A DNA stretch of 64,000 nt from Pseudonocardia hierapolitana (GTDB lineage Bacteria; Actinomycetota; Actinomycetes; Mycobacteriales; Pseudonocardiaceae): positions 1,302,001 to 1,366,000 of the forward strand of contig NZ_VIWU01000001.1 of NCBI RefSeq assembly GCF_007994075.1. The letters run 5' to 3'. Numbering within the stretch: position 1 is the first letter of the stretch; each line of letters begins with the position of its first letter. A program made the translations under genes and the position numbers. The notes under the pieces were generated by a model that saw only the letters and a program-made list of their open reading frames with translations, made no database searches and was not told the origin of the DNA. Positions 43,512-51,719 of the stretch are shown piece by piece.

Positions 43512-43611
43512 GGGTTGTGCCGCCTGCTCTCGTCTCTGCCGGTGTGAACTCCCACGATGCTACCGCGAGCCCCCGACGGAACGCGTGTTGTTTCCGACGG
43601 GCACGGGCCCC

Positions 43612-43647
43612 TTGACAGGGCATTTAGTCCAGAGATTGGATTTATAT
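43612..43647 (+). promoter_or_regulatory. Promoter region of the alpha-mannosidase gene
   Basis: TTGACA at 43612-43617 with a poor TTGGAT at 18-nt spacing; TTATAT (43642-43647) is too far for the same -35. Between them TCCA-GAGAT-TGGA is a small dyad in an AT-rich island, a possible sugar-repressor operator. A 6-bp hairpin TCCTGC/GCAGGA (43666-43683) lies in the leader. Confidence 0.35.
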
Positions 43648-43695
43648 GCGAGCGGCCTGGTGTCGTCCTGCGGGGGAGCAGGATGGCGCCTCGAA

Positions 43696-43728
43696 GGGCC
43701 CGCGAGCACGCCGGAGCGAAGCGGAGGC
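43696..43728 (+). repeat. 33-bp leader repeat, copy before the alpha-mannosidase
   Basis: Matches the tctB leader (minus strand 37858-37890) at 31 of 33 bases, ending CGGAGCGAAGCGGAGGC. The GTG at 43739 follows 10 nt later, so the repeat supplies the ribosome-binding site here too. Confidence 0.75.
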
Positions 43729-43738
43729 AACAGACACA

Positions 43739-46700
43739 GTGCATGACGACTCGAAGCTGGTCCAGCAGCGGATCGCGCGCTTCGTGCGCGAGCGGCTCGT
43801 CCCGGCGATGTACCGCGAGCGTGTCCCGGTGGAGGTCACCGCCTGGACGGCGCCGGGCGAACCGGTGCCGTTCGCCGAAGCGGTGCGCCAGGAGTACGCG
43901 CCGTTCGCGATCGGCTCGCCGTGGGGATGGCCATGGGGCACGGTCTGGTTCCACCTCAGGGGCGTCGTGCCGGCCGGCTGGACCGATCCGGGCACCCGCC
44001 CCGAGCTCGCCGTCGACCTCGGGTTCGCGGGCGTGCAGCCCGGCTTCCAGTCCGAGGGCCTCGCGTACACCCCGGAGGGGAAGGTCGTCGCCGCCGTCGA
44101 GCCGCGCAACGCGCACGTCCCGCTGCCCGGCGGGCCCGGTTCCGCGGTCGACCTCTACGTGGAGGCCGCGTCCAACCCGGGCGTGGCCGCCGACTGGACG
44201 TACACCCCGACCCGCATGGGCGACCCGGCGACCGCGGGGGACGACCCGCTCTACCGGCTCGTCGCCGCCGACATCGCGCTGCTCGACGTCACCGTCTGGG
44301 AGCTGGCGCAGGACTTCTGGACGCTGTCCGGGCTGGTCGCCGAGCTGCCCACCGACCTGCCGCGGCGCGCCGAGGTGCTGCGTGCGCTGGAGCGGGCCGT
44401 CGACGTCGTCGACCCGGACGACGTGGCGGGCACCGCCGCGCTGGGCAGGGCCGAGCTCGTGGACGCGCTGGCGAGCCCGGCGTGGCCGAGCGCGCACCGG
44501 GTGCACGCCGTCGGGCACGCCCACATCGACTCCGCATGGCTGTGGCCGGTGCGCGAGACCGTCCGGAAGGTGGCGCGGACGTTCGCGAACGTCCTGGACC
44601 TGATGGACACCGACGAGGAGTTCGTGTTCGCCGCGTCCTCGGCCCAGCAGTACGCGTGGCTGGCCGAGCACCAGCCGGAGCTGTTCGAGCGGGTCAAGCA
44701 GCGCGTGGCCGAGGGCCGGTTCGTGCCGGTCGGCGGGATGTGGGTCGAGTCGGACACCAACATGCCCGGCTCCGAGGCGCTGGCCCGCCAGTTCGTGGCC
44801 GGCAAGCGATTCTTCATCGAGCAGCTGGGCGTGGAGCCCCTCGAGGTGTGGCTGCCCGACTCCTTCGGCTACAGCGCCGCACTCCCGCAGCTCATCACCG
44901 CCGCCGGGTCCCGCTGGTTCCTCACCCAGAAGATCTCCTGGAACGAGACCAACGTGATGCCCCACCACACGTTCCGCTGGGAGGGCATCGACGGCACCCA
45001 GGTGTTCACGCACTTCCCGCCGGTCGACACCTACAACGCGGAGCTGTCCCAGCACGAGCTGGCCCGCGCGCAACGGCAGTACGCCGAGAAGGGGCGCGCC
45101 AACACCTCGCTCGTGCCGTTCGGCTGGGGCGACGGCGGCGGCGGGCCCACCCGGGAGATGCTCGCCGCCGCGGCCCGCACGAAGTCACTGGAAGGCTCGC
45201 CCGCGGTCCGGATGACCCCGCCCGCCGAGTTCTTCTCCACCGCCGAGGCGGAGTACCCGCGCCCGCCCGTGTGGTCGGGCGAGCTGTACCTCGAGTTCCA
45301 CCGCGGCACCTACACCTCGCAGGCCCGCACCAAGCGCGGCAACCGCCGCAGCGAGCACCTGTTGCGCGAGGCCGAGCTGTGGGCCGCGACCGCGGCCGTC
45401 CGGGCGGGCCTGCCCTACCCCGCCGACGTGCTGGAACGTTGCTGGCACACCGTGCTGCTGCAGCAGTTCCACGACATCCTGCCCGGCACCTCGATCGCCT
45501 GGGTGCACCAGGAGGCCGAGCGCAACTACGCCCGCGTCGCCGAGGACCTCGAAGCCGTCGTCGCCCGCTCGCTCGCCGCCCTCGCCGGCGACGGGGACGG
45601 CGCGGTCACGGTCAACGCGGGTCCCTACCCGGTCGACGGCGTGCCTGCGCTGGGCGGCGGTGCGATCGCCGCGTCCGCCGAGGCGGTGCGCGTCGAGGAG
45701 AACGGCGACGGCACGGTGCTGGACAGCGGCGCGGTACGCGTCGTGGTCGACCGGCGCGGGCTGCTCACCTCCGTGTACGACCTCGCCGCCGACCGCGAGC
45801 TCGTGCCACCCGGTTCGGCCGCGAACCTGCTGCAGCTGCACCGCGACACCCCCACCCAGTGGGACGCGTGGGACATCGACGAGCACTACCGCCGCCACGG
45901 CCGTGACCTCACCGACGTCGCCGAGCTGGCGGTCGTCGAGCGCGGGCCGGAACGGGCCGCCGTGCGGATCGTGCGCAAGGCGGGCGCGTCGACGATCACG
46001 CAGGTCGTGTCGCTCGCCGCCGGGTCGGCCTCGATCGAGATCGACACCCACGTGGACTGGCACGAGCGGCAGAAGCTGCTCAAACTCGCCTTCCCGGTCG
46101 ACGTGCACGCAGAGCGGGCGACGTCGGAGATCCAGTTCGGGCACCTGCACCGGCCGATCCACACCAACACCTCGTGGGACGCCGCGCGGTTCGAGACCGT
46201 GGCCCACCGCTGGGTGCACGTGGGCGAGCCCGGCTACGGCGTGGCCGTCGCGAACGACTCGACCTACGGCCACGACGTCACCCGCTCCACCCGCCCGGAC
46301 GGCGGCACGACCACGGTCGTGCGGCTCTCGCTGCTGCGCGCACCGCTCTTCCCCGACCCCACCTCCGACCAGGGCGAGCACCGCCTGCGGGTCTCCCTGA
46401 GGGCAGGCGCCACGATCGCGGACGCGGTGGCAGAGGGCTACCGGCTCAACCTGCCGCTGCGCACCGTCCGCGGCGCGCCGATCGCCCCGCTCGTGACGGT
46501 CGACTCCCCCGCGGTGGTGGTCGAGGCCGTCAAGCTCGCCGAGGACGGCAGCGGCGACGTCGTCGTGCGGCTCTACGAGGCGCACGGCGGGCGGGCGAGC
46601 GCCCGGGTCACGGCCGGCTTCGAGCACTCGGGGGTGGTCGAGACCGACCTCCTGGAACGCCCGCTCCCCGAGCCGGTCGCCCTGGCGGGCGACGGAACGC

Positions 46701-46750
46701 TGCGGCTGCGCCCGTTCCGGATCGTCACGCTGCGATACCGCCGCGGATGA
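43739..46750 (+). CDS. Alpha-mannosidase (glycoside hydrolase family 38)
   Basis: 1003 aa, GTG start in frame with the protein homology; no signal peptide, so cytoplasmic. GH38 zinc/catalytic signature VGHAHIDSAWLWPVRET (His262, Asp264) and the nucleophile segment VWLPDSFGYSAALPQ (Asp374) are present, with QKISWNETNVMPHHTF and FGWGDGGGGPTREM following. The C-terminal half carries the beta-sandwich domains (GSASIEIDTHVDWHERQKLLKLAFPV in pieces; WVHVGEPGYGVAVANDSTYGHD). It would trim imported alpha-mannosides and sits next to the sugar ABC transporter genes. Confidence 0.95.
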   Translation: MHDDSKLVQQRIARFVRERLVPAMYRERVPVEVTAWTAPGEPVPFAEAVRQEYAPFAIGSPWGWPWGTVWFHLRGVVPAGWTDPGTRPELAVDLGFAGVQPGFQSEGLAYTPEGKVVAAVEPRNAHVPLPGGPGSAVDLYVEAASNPGVAADWTYTPTRMGDPATAGDDPLYRLVAADIALLDVTVWELAQDFWTLSGLVAELPTDLPRRAEVLRALERAVDVVDPDDVAGTAALGRAELVDALASPAWPSAHRVHAVGHAHIDSAWLWPVRETVRKVARTFANVLDLMDTDEEFVFAASSAQQYAWLAEHQPELFERVKQRVAEGRFVPVGGMWVESDTNMPGSEALARQFVAGKRFFIEQLGVEPLEVWLPDSFGYSAALPQLITAAGSRWFLTQKISWNETNVMPHHTFRWEGIDGTQVFTHFPPVDTYNAELSQHELARAQRQYAEKGRANTSLVPFGWGDGGGGPTREMLAAAARTKSLEGSPAVRMTPPAEFFSTAEAEYPRPPVWSGELYLEFHRGTYTSQARTKRGNRRSEHLLREAELWAATAAVRAGLPYPADVLERCWHTVLLQQFHDILPGTSIAWVHQEAERNYARVAEDLEAVVARSLAALAGDGDGAVTVNAGPYPVDGVPALGGGAIAASAEAVRVEENGDGTVLDSGAVRVVVDRRGLLTSVYDLAADRELVPPGSAANLLQLHRDTPTQWDAWDIDEHYRRHGRDLTDVAELAVVERGPERAAVRIVRKAGASTITQVVSLAAGSASIEIDTHVDWHERQKLLKLAFPVDVHAERATSEIQFGHLHRPIHTNTSWDAARFETVAHRWVHVGEPGYGVAVANDSTYGHDVTRSTRPDGGTTTVVRLSLLRAPLFPDPTSDQGEHRLRVSLRAGATIADAVAEGYRLNLPLRTVRGAPIAPLVTVDSPAVVVEAVKLAEDGSGDVVVRLYEAHGGRASARVTAGFEHSGVVETDLLERPLPEPVALAGDGTLRLRPFRIVTLRYRRG

Positions 46751-46865
46751 TCATCCTGGGGTCGTGTGCGTCCCCCGGCCGCTCCTGGTGTCGGGCCATG
46801 ACGCTAGGGATCGGCGCGGGGACCCTCCCCGGACCGAGGCGCCCCGACGGAGCAACCGAAGGGCA

Positions 46866-46895
46866 TTGACACCCGTGAGAGGCCGGCCATAGCGT
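46866..46895 (+). promoter_or_regulatory. Sigma-70-type promoter of the sugar ABC operon
   Basis: TTGACA (46866-46871), 18-nt spacer containing GGCCGGCC, TAGCGT (46890-46895). Transcription would start near 46902, leaving a leader of about 45 nt with GAGAGG before the ATG at 46949. Confidence 0.65.
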
Positions 46896-46948
46896 CCGCG
46901 AGTAAGGGCTTTCCGCCCACCCCGTCAGCGACGACGAGAGGTCCACGC

Positions 46949-48256
46949 ATGCCTGCGGACATGTCCCACCTGCCGGTGTCCACCCGCCGCACGTTCCTGT
47001 CCCTGGTGGGTGCGCTCGGCATCGGAGGCGCGCTCGCCGCGTGCGGTGGGGACACCGGTGGCCTCGACAGCGGTGGAGGGTCCGGCGGCGGCAAGCCGAC
47101 GCTCAAGCAGTGGTACCACCTCTACGGCGAGTCGGGCACGGAGCAGGCGGTGCAGCGCTACGCCCAGGGCTACGAGCGGGCCACCGTCGAGGTGCAGTGG
47201 ACACCCGGCGACTACGAGTCGAAGCTGTCGTCCGGGCTGCTGTCCGACAGCGGCCCTGACGTCTTCGAGTACCAGCTCAACGTGGACATGGTCCGCAGCG
47301 GACAGATCGTCCCGCTCGACGACATCGTCGGCCCGGTGCGGGGCGACTACACCGACACCGACGTCACGGCCACGTCGCTCGACGGCTCGATCTACGGCGT
47401 GAAGATCGTCGACGACACCGGCTTCCTCTACTACCGCAAGAGCCTCCTCGCCGCGGCGGGCGTGCAGCCGCCCACCACGATGGACGAGCTGATCGACGCC
47501 TCCCGCGCGCTGAACCGGGACGGCGTCAAGGGCCTGTTCATCGGCAACGACGCCGGGGTCACCCCCGCGTTCGGCGGCGGCGCCCTGCTCGACCTCGTGT
47601 TGTGGTCGGCAGGAACGGCGAACCTCACCGCGGACAACAGGATCGGCTTCACCACGCCGGAGGCGAAGGACTCGTTCCGCAAGCTGCGTGAGCTCGCCGA
47701 GAGCGGTTCGATCCTGCTCGGGGCGCCCACCGACTTCTGGGACCCGTCGGCGTTCACCCAGGAGCTCGCCGCCATGCAGTGGTGCGGGCTCTGGGCGATG
47801 CCGAAGATCAAAGAGGCATTCGGCGACGACTTCGGCATCGTGCCGTGGCCCGCGCTGAGCGCGACCGTCGGCAAGCCGGTCACCTTCCTCGGCGGCTGGA
47901 CCTCCTTCGTCAGCGCCAAGGCGCGGGACGTCGACCTGGCCAAGGACTTCGTCAAGTGGCTGTGGATCGACAACGCCGAGGCGCAGGAGGACTTCAACCT
48001 CTCGTACGGCTTCCACATCCCGCCGCGCAAGAGCCTCGCTGCGAGCGCCCAGAAGCTGCAGGAAGGGGTCGCGGCGGAGGCCCTGCGCATCTTCAACGAG
48101 TCCGCGGTGGCGCCGAACCCGATGTGGACCCCGAAGATGAAGTCGGCGTTCGCCGATGCGGCCACCGCGATCGTCCGCGGCGGCGGAGACATCGACGCCG
48201 AGCTCGCCAAGGCGCAGCAGGCGGTCGAGGCCGAGCTGGCCCGCCTCGCGGCGTGA
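46949..48256 (+). CDS. Sugar ABC transporter substrate-binding lipoprotein
   Basis: 435 aa. Twin-arginine lipoprotein signal: STRRTFLSLVGALGIGG followed by LAAC (Cys about 32), so it is probably exported folded by Tat. Family 1 extracellular solute-binding pattern: WYHLYGESGTEQAVQRYAQGYE, YESKLSSGLLSDSGPDVFEYQL, SIYGVKIVDDTGFLYYRKSLLAAAGVQPPTTMDELI in pieces. Ligand probably an oligosaccharide containing mannose, judging from the neighbouring GH38. Followed by two permease genes with GTGA and ATGA overlaps. Confidence 0.93.
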   Translation: MPADMSHLPVSTRRTFLSLVGALGIGGALAACGGDTGGLDSGGGSGGGKPTLKQWYHLYGESGTEQAVQRYAQGYERATVEVQWTPGDYESKLSSGLLSDSGPDVFEYQLNVDMVRSGQIVPLDDIVGPVRGDYTDTDVTATSLDGSIYGVKIVDDTGFLYYRKSLLAAAGVQPPTTMDELIDASRALNRDGVKGLFIGNDAGVTPAFGGGALLDLVLWSAGTANLTADNRIGFTTPEAKDSFRKLRELAESGSILLGAPTDFWDPSAFTQELAAMQWCGLWAMPKIKEAFGDDFGIVPWPALSATVGKPVTFLGGWTSFVSAKARDVDLAKDFVKWLWIDNAEAQEDFNLSYGFHIPPRKSLAASAQKLQEGVAAEALRIFNESAVAPNPMWTPKMKSAFADAATAIVRGGGDIDAELAKAQQAVEAELARLAA

Positions 48257-49200
48257 GCACGGTCGAAGCACCGCCGTCGCCGCCCCGGCACGCGGCAGGC
48301 GCCCGGCCGCGGCGCCGCGGGAGCATGGGGGCCACGCCTGCGTTCTGGCTCTTCATGGGGCCGTTCCTCGCGGGCCTGGTCGTGTTCGTGTACCTGCCGA
48401 TCGCCTGGAGCTTCGTCCTCAGCTTCAACCGGGCGCAGAACACGGTGCAGCCCCGCGAGTTCGTCGGCCTCCAGAACTACCTCGACCTGCTCGGGCCCGG
48501 GCCGTTCCTCGACAGCCTGTGGACCTTCACCGTCTTCGCCGCGATCATCGTGCCGCTCACGTTCGTGCTGTCGCTGCTGCTCGCGGTGCTGCTCAACCAG
48601 ATCGCCGTGGCGCGGGCCTTCTTCCGGTCGGCCTTCTTCCTGCCCACCGCGTGCTCCTACGTGGTGGCGTCGCTGATCTGGAAGCTGTCGATCTTCAACG
48701 GCGTGCGGTTCGGGCTGGCCAACCAGGTGCTCTCGCTGTTCGGCGTCGAGAACATCGCGTGGCTGTCGTCGGTGAGCCCGCCGTGGTACTGGCTGGTGCT
48801 GGCCACCGTGCGGCTGTGGCTGCAGCTGGGCTTCTACATCATCCTGTTCCTCGCCGGGCTGCAGCGGATCTCCCCCGAGCTCTACGAGGCCGCGTACGTG
48901 GACGGTGCCAAGGCCGGGTGGCAGACGTTCCGCCACATCACCCTGCCGCAGCTGCGGACGACGTCGGTGGCGGTGCTGCTGCTCAACCTGATCGCGGCCT
49001 ACCAGGCGTTCGACGAGTTCTACAACCTCCTGGGCAACAGCTCGCTGGCCCGGCCGCCGCTCGTCTACCTCTACTACACCGCGCAGAGCAACCAGGACTA
49101 CGGCCACGGCAGCGCAGGCGCCATGATCCTCGCCGCCCTGATCGTGCTGGTGACGCTGGCGCAGAACCGCATCTACGGGTTCGGGAGGCCGGAGACATGA
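48253..49200 (+). CDS. Sugar ABC transporter permease (MalF-like)
   Basis: 315 aa. GTG overlaps the binding-protein stop (GTGA). After a Pro/Arg-rich N-terminus there are six helices, beginning FWLFMGPFLAGLVVFVYLPIAWSF. The EAA loop reads ELYEAAYVDGAKAGWQTFRHITLPQL, which docks the ATPase. No ATPase gene is present in the cluster, so a shared MsiK-type ATPase encoded elsewhere is expected, as is common in actinobacteria. Confidence 0.93.
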   Translation: MSTVEAPPSPPRHAAGARPRRRGSMGATPAFWLFMGPFLAGLVVFVYLPIAWSFVLSFNRAQNTVQPREFVGLQNYLDLLGPGPFLDSLWTFTVFAAIIVPLTFVLSLLLAVLLNQIAVARAFFRSAFFLPTACSYVVASLIWKLSIFNGVRFGLANQVLSLFGVENIAWLSSVSPPWYWLVLATVRLWLQLGFYIILFLAGLQRISPELYEAAYVDGAKAGWQTFRHITLPQLRTTSVAVLLLNLIAAYQAFDEFYNLLGNSSLARPPLVYLYYTAQSNQDYGHGSAGAMILAALIVLVTLAQNRIYGFGRPET

Positions 49201-50030
49201 GGCAGTCCGGCATCCCCGTGACCGTGGCGCGGTACGCCGCGCTCGTCGTCGCGACCGTGCTGTTCCTGCTGCCGTTCTACCTGATGCTGCGCAACGCGCT
49301 CGCGACCGACCGGGAGATCACCGGCGTCGACTGGACGATCTTCCCGAGCTCGCTGCGGTGGGGCAACGTCGCCGAGGCCTTCGCGGACCCGACGGCGAAC
49401 CTCGCACGGGCCATGTTCAACTCGGCGTTCATCGCGGTGACGCAGACGGCCGGGACGGTGCTGCTCTCGTCGATGGCGGGGTACGCGCTGGCCCGCATCC
49501 CGTTCCGGTACGCCACCCCGATCTTCTACGCGGTGCTGCTCACGCTGATGGTGCCGCCCGCCGTGACGTTCGTGCCGAGCTTCATCATCGTGTCCCGGCT
49601 GGGCTGGGTGAACTCCTACCAGGGGATCATCGTCCCGGTCCTGTTCAGCGGGTTCACCGCGTTCCTGTTCCGGCAGTACTTCCTCAACTTCCCGCGGGAG
49701 CTGGAGGAGGCGGGCCGCATCGACGGCCTCGGCTACCTCGGCGTCTTCTGGCGGATCGTGGTGCCGAACTCGCTCGGTTTCTTCGCCGCCATCTCGGTCA
49801 TCACGGCCATCGCCTCGTGGAACCAGTTCCTGTGGCCGCTCGTCGTCGGGCAGAACCCGTCGATGTGGACGGTGCAGGTGTCGCTCTCGACGCTGATGAC
49901 GGCCCAGACGATCAACCTGCACCAGGTGTTCATGGCCGCGCTCATCTCGATCGTGCCCCTGGTGCTCGTGTTCGTGTTCCTGCAGCGCTACCTCGTGCAG
50001 GGAGTCGCGGAGTCGGGGATCAAGGGCTGA
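49197..50030 (+). CDS. Sugar ABC transporter permease (MalG-like)
   Basis: 277 aa. ATG overlaps the previous stop (ATGA). Six helices; the second half has the EAA loop ELEEAGRIDGLGYLGVFWRIVVPNS and a typical end QRYLVQGVAESGIKG. Forms a heterodimeric channel with the MalF-like subunit. Last gene of the transporter operon. Confidence 0.93.
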   Translation: MRQSGIPVTVARYAALVVATVLFLLPFYLMLRNALATDREITGVDWTIFPSSLRWGNVAEAFADPTANLARAMFNSAFIAVTQTAGTVLLSSMAGYALARIPFRYATPIFYAVLLTLMVPPAVTFVPSFIIVSRLGWVNSYQGIIVPVLFSGFTAFLFRQYFLNFPRELEEAGRIDGLGYLGVFWRIVVPNSLGFFAAISVITAIASWNQFLWPLVVGQNPSMWTVQVSLSTLMTAQTINLHQVFMAALISIVPLVLVFVFLQRYLVQGVAESGIKG

Positions 50031-50073
50031 TCTCCGCCAGCCCCCGCTCGGCGCGGCGTCGAGACTCGGTCCC

Positions 50074-50526
50074 ATGACCGACGACGCACTGACCGTGCTG
50101 CGGGGCATGTACGCGGCCGAGCAGGAGTACCTGGACGCGGGCGGGCCCGGAAGGGCGAGCTTCGAGACCCTGGCGCCGTTCTTCGCGCCCGACGTGGTGC
50201 TGCACCAGGCCGAGACGCTGCCCTACGGCGGCACCTGGCGCGGGCACGCCGGGCTGGAGCGCTTCTTCGCAGCGATGAGCACGGCCTGGGAGGCGTTCGA
50301 GATGCTCGAGCAGGAGTTCCACCCGGCCGGCGACGTGGTCGTCGTGCGCACCGAGGTGCGCGCCACGGCCCGCGCGACCGGCCGGAAGCTGGAGTTCCCG
50401 ATCCTGCAGACGGTGCGCGTCGCCGAGGGGCGCATCACCGAGGTGTGGCCGTTCTACTGGGACACCGCGGCGATCGCGGACGCCTGCCGGGCCGTTCCGC
50501 ACACCGCTACCCGCGCGGCCAGGTGA
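50074..50526 (+). CDS. SnoaL/NTF2-like protein
   Basis: 150 aa. The cone-shaped alpha+beta pattern of the NTF2/SnoaL superfamily is visible: TVLRGMYAAEQEYLDAGGPGRASFETLAPFFAPDVVLHQAETLPYGGTWRGHAGLERFFAAMS in successive short motifs, then ARATGRKLEFPILQTVRVAEGRITEVWPFYWDT. These proteins are small isomerases, cyclases or ligand binders; no active-site residues can be fixed. Its stop lies 7 bp before hairpin copy B. Confidence 0.82.
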   Translation: MTDDALTVLRGMYAAEQEYLDAGGPGRASFETLAPFFAPDVVLHQAETLPYGGTWRGHAGLERFFAAMSTAWEAFEMLEQEFHPAGDVVVVRTEVRATARATGRKLEFPILQTVRVAEGRITEVWPFYWDTAAIADACRAVPHTATRAAR

Positions 50527-50533
50527 TCCGTGG

Positions 50534-50701
50534 CTAGTGCTTCCCGCCGGAGGTTCGTCGGGGGTATCGGTGGATCCAGCTTCTCGCTGGGCGTGCCGGC
50601 GGGCAGCCCTCGTACCGGGCGTACTCGGGCTGTTCGCCGGTGCGTCCAGCGTGGAGCTGGGCCGCAGAGACCCTTGGCGAACCTCCGGCGGGGAGCACTA
50701 G
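50534..50701. repeat. Long hairpin element, copy B (CTAG-bounded)
   Basis: 168 bp. Outer arms 50534-50557 and 50678-50701 pair over 24 bp with one wobble. Second arms 50576-50590 and 50646-50660 (15 positions, one mismatch, one wobble). Third arms 50596-50609 and 50627-50640 (14 bp with two G-T wobbles) close a 17-nt loop (50610-50626) with CGTACCGGGCGTACTC. Shared with copy A are ATCGGTGGATCCAG, the loop and CTGGGCCGC; the arms are otherwise different. The insertion sequence begins immediately after its terminal CTAG. Confidence 0.85.
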
Positions 50702-51660
50702 CGCGTGTTTACTAATCGGCGGAGCCAGATGTTGATCTCTACGATCTGGGTGGTGGCTTCGAAGCGCAGGGCGAGCTTGTCGTAGCGGGTGGCGAACCCT
50801 CGGTGCTGTTTGTGCAGGTTGATGCTGCACTCAACGGCATGCCGCTGGCGGTAGATGTCGGGGTCGAACCGTGGAGGCCGTCCACCACGTGATCCACGCT
50901 TACGCCGGTGGGCCTGCTGGTCGCGCTTGATCGGGATAGTCGCGCGGATACCGCGTCGGCGTAGGTAGGCGCGGTTGGCCCAGGATGAGTAGGCCTTGTC
51001 GGCCAGTACCCGGTCCGGTCGGGTCCGGGGCCGCCCCTGCCCGGGCCGCAGGACCCGGATGCGTTCCAGGACCGGCACGAACTGCGGGCTGTCTCCTCGA
51101 TGCCCGGCGGTGAGCAGCATCGACAGCGGCTTACGCCCCTGCTCAGAAGCCAGATGCAGCTTTGTGGTCCATCCGCCACGGGACCGGCCGAGTGCGTGGT
51201 CGGCCGGCTCATCACCGGGTGGTTCGACTTGACCGGCCGGGTCTTGGCGGGCGCCCGCGGCGTGCTGGTGCGCCCGCACGATCGTGGAGTCCACCGACAC
51301 GTCCCAGCAGATCAGGCCAGCCTCGTCACCGAGTTGCTGCAGGCGTTCCATGATCCGGGTCCAGATGCCGTCACGTTGCCAGGCCCGGAACAGGCCGTAG
51401 ACCGACTGCCAGGACCCGTACCGCTCGGGTATGTCCCGCCACGGTGTGCCGGCACGGGTCCGCCACCGGATCCCGTCGATCAACTGTCGTCTGGTCCACG
51501 TTCGGGGCCGCCCACGCCCACTCACCGCAGGTAGCAGGGGTGCAAGCAGCTGCCACTGCGCGTCGGTGAGGTCATGACGGGCACCCGCGGGTACGGTCCC
51601 CACGAGGTCTCCGGTGGTGATGGTCTTCTTGGTCGTTGATCCATCTACCGGAGGCCTCAC
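50698..51660 (-). CDS. IS5-family DDE transposase
   Basis: 320 aa from GTG 51660; an internal GTG at about 51600 (VGTVPAGARHDLT) may be the real start. N-terminal DUF4096-like domain DLTDAQWQLLAPLLP, RRQLIDGIRWRTRAGTPWRDIPERYGSWQSVYGLFRAW in pieces. DDE residues are in DVSVDSTIVRAHQHAAG, RVLADKAYSS and AVECSINLHKQHRGFATRYDK, all intact, so it should be active. The stop codon TAG is not part of the element: it is read from the CTAG target duplication. Confidence 0.92.
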   Translation of the reverse strand: MRPPVDGSTTKKTITTGDLVGTVPAGARHDLTDAQWQLLAPLLPAVSGRGRPRTWTRRQLIDGIRWRTRAGTPWRDIPERYGSWQSVYGLFRAWQRDGIWTRIMERLQQLGDEAGLICWDVSVDSTIVRAHQHAAGARQDPAGQVEPPGDEPADHALGRSRGGWTTKLHLASEQGRKPLSMLLTAGHRGDSPQFVPVLERIRVLRPGQGRPRTRPDRVLADKAYSSWANRAYLRRRGIRATIPIKRDQQAHRRKRGSRGGRPPRFDPDIYRQRHAVECSINLHKQHRGFATRYDKLALRFEATTQIVEINIWLRRLVNTR

Positions 51661-51719
51661 TCATCTCCGCCGACCGACACGCGCTGGCCGACGACGAAGA
51701 TCCACTTTCTAAACAGGCG
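50702..51719 (-). mobile_element. IS5-group insertion sequence (1018 bp, complete)
   Basis: Flanked by a 4-bp target duplication CTAG (50698-50701 and 51720-51723), typical of the IS5 group (target YTAR). Imperfect terminal inverted repeats: left CGCGTGTTTACTAA, right (reversed) CGCCTGTTTAGAAA, 11 of 14 matching. One transposase gene fills the element. Insertion occurred in the CTAG that ends hairpin copy B and that also holds the stop codon of the ThDP-enzyme gene. Confidence 0.88.
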
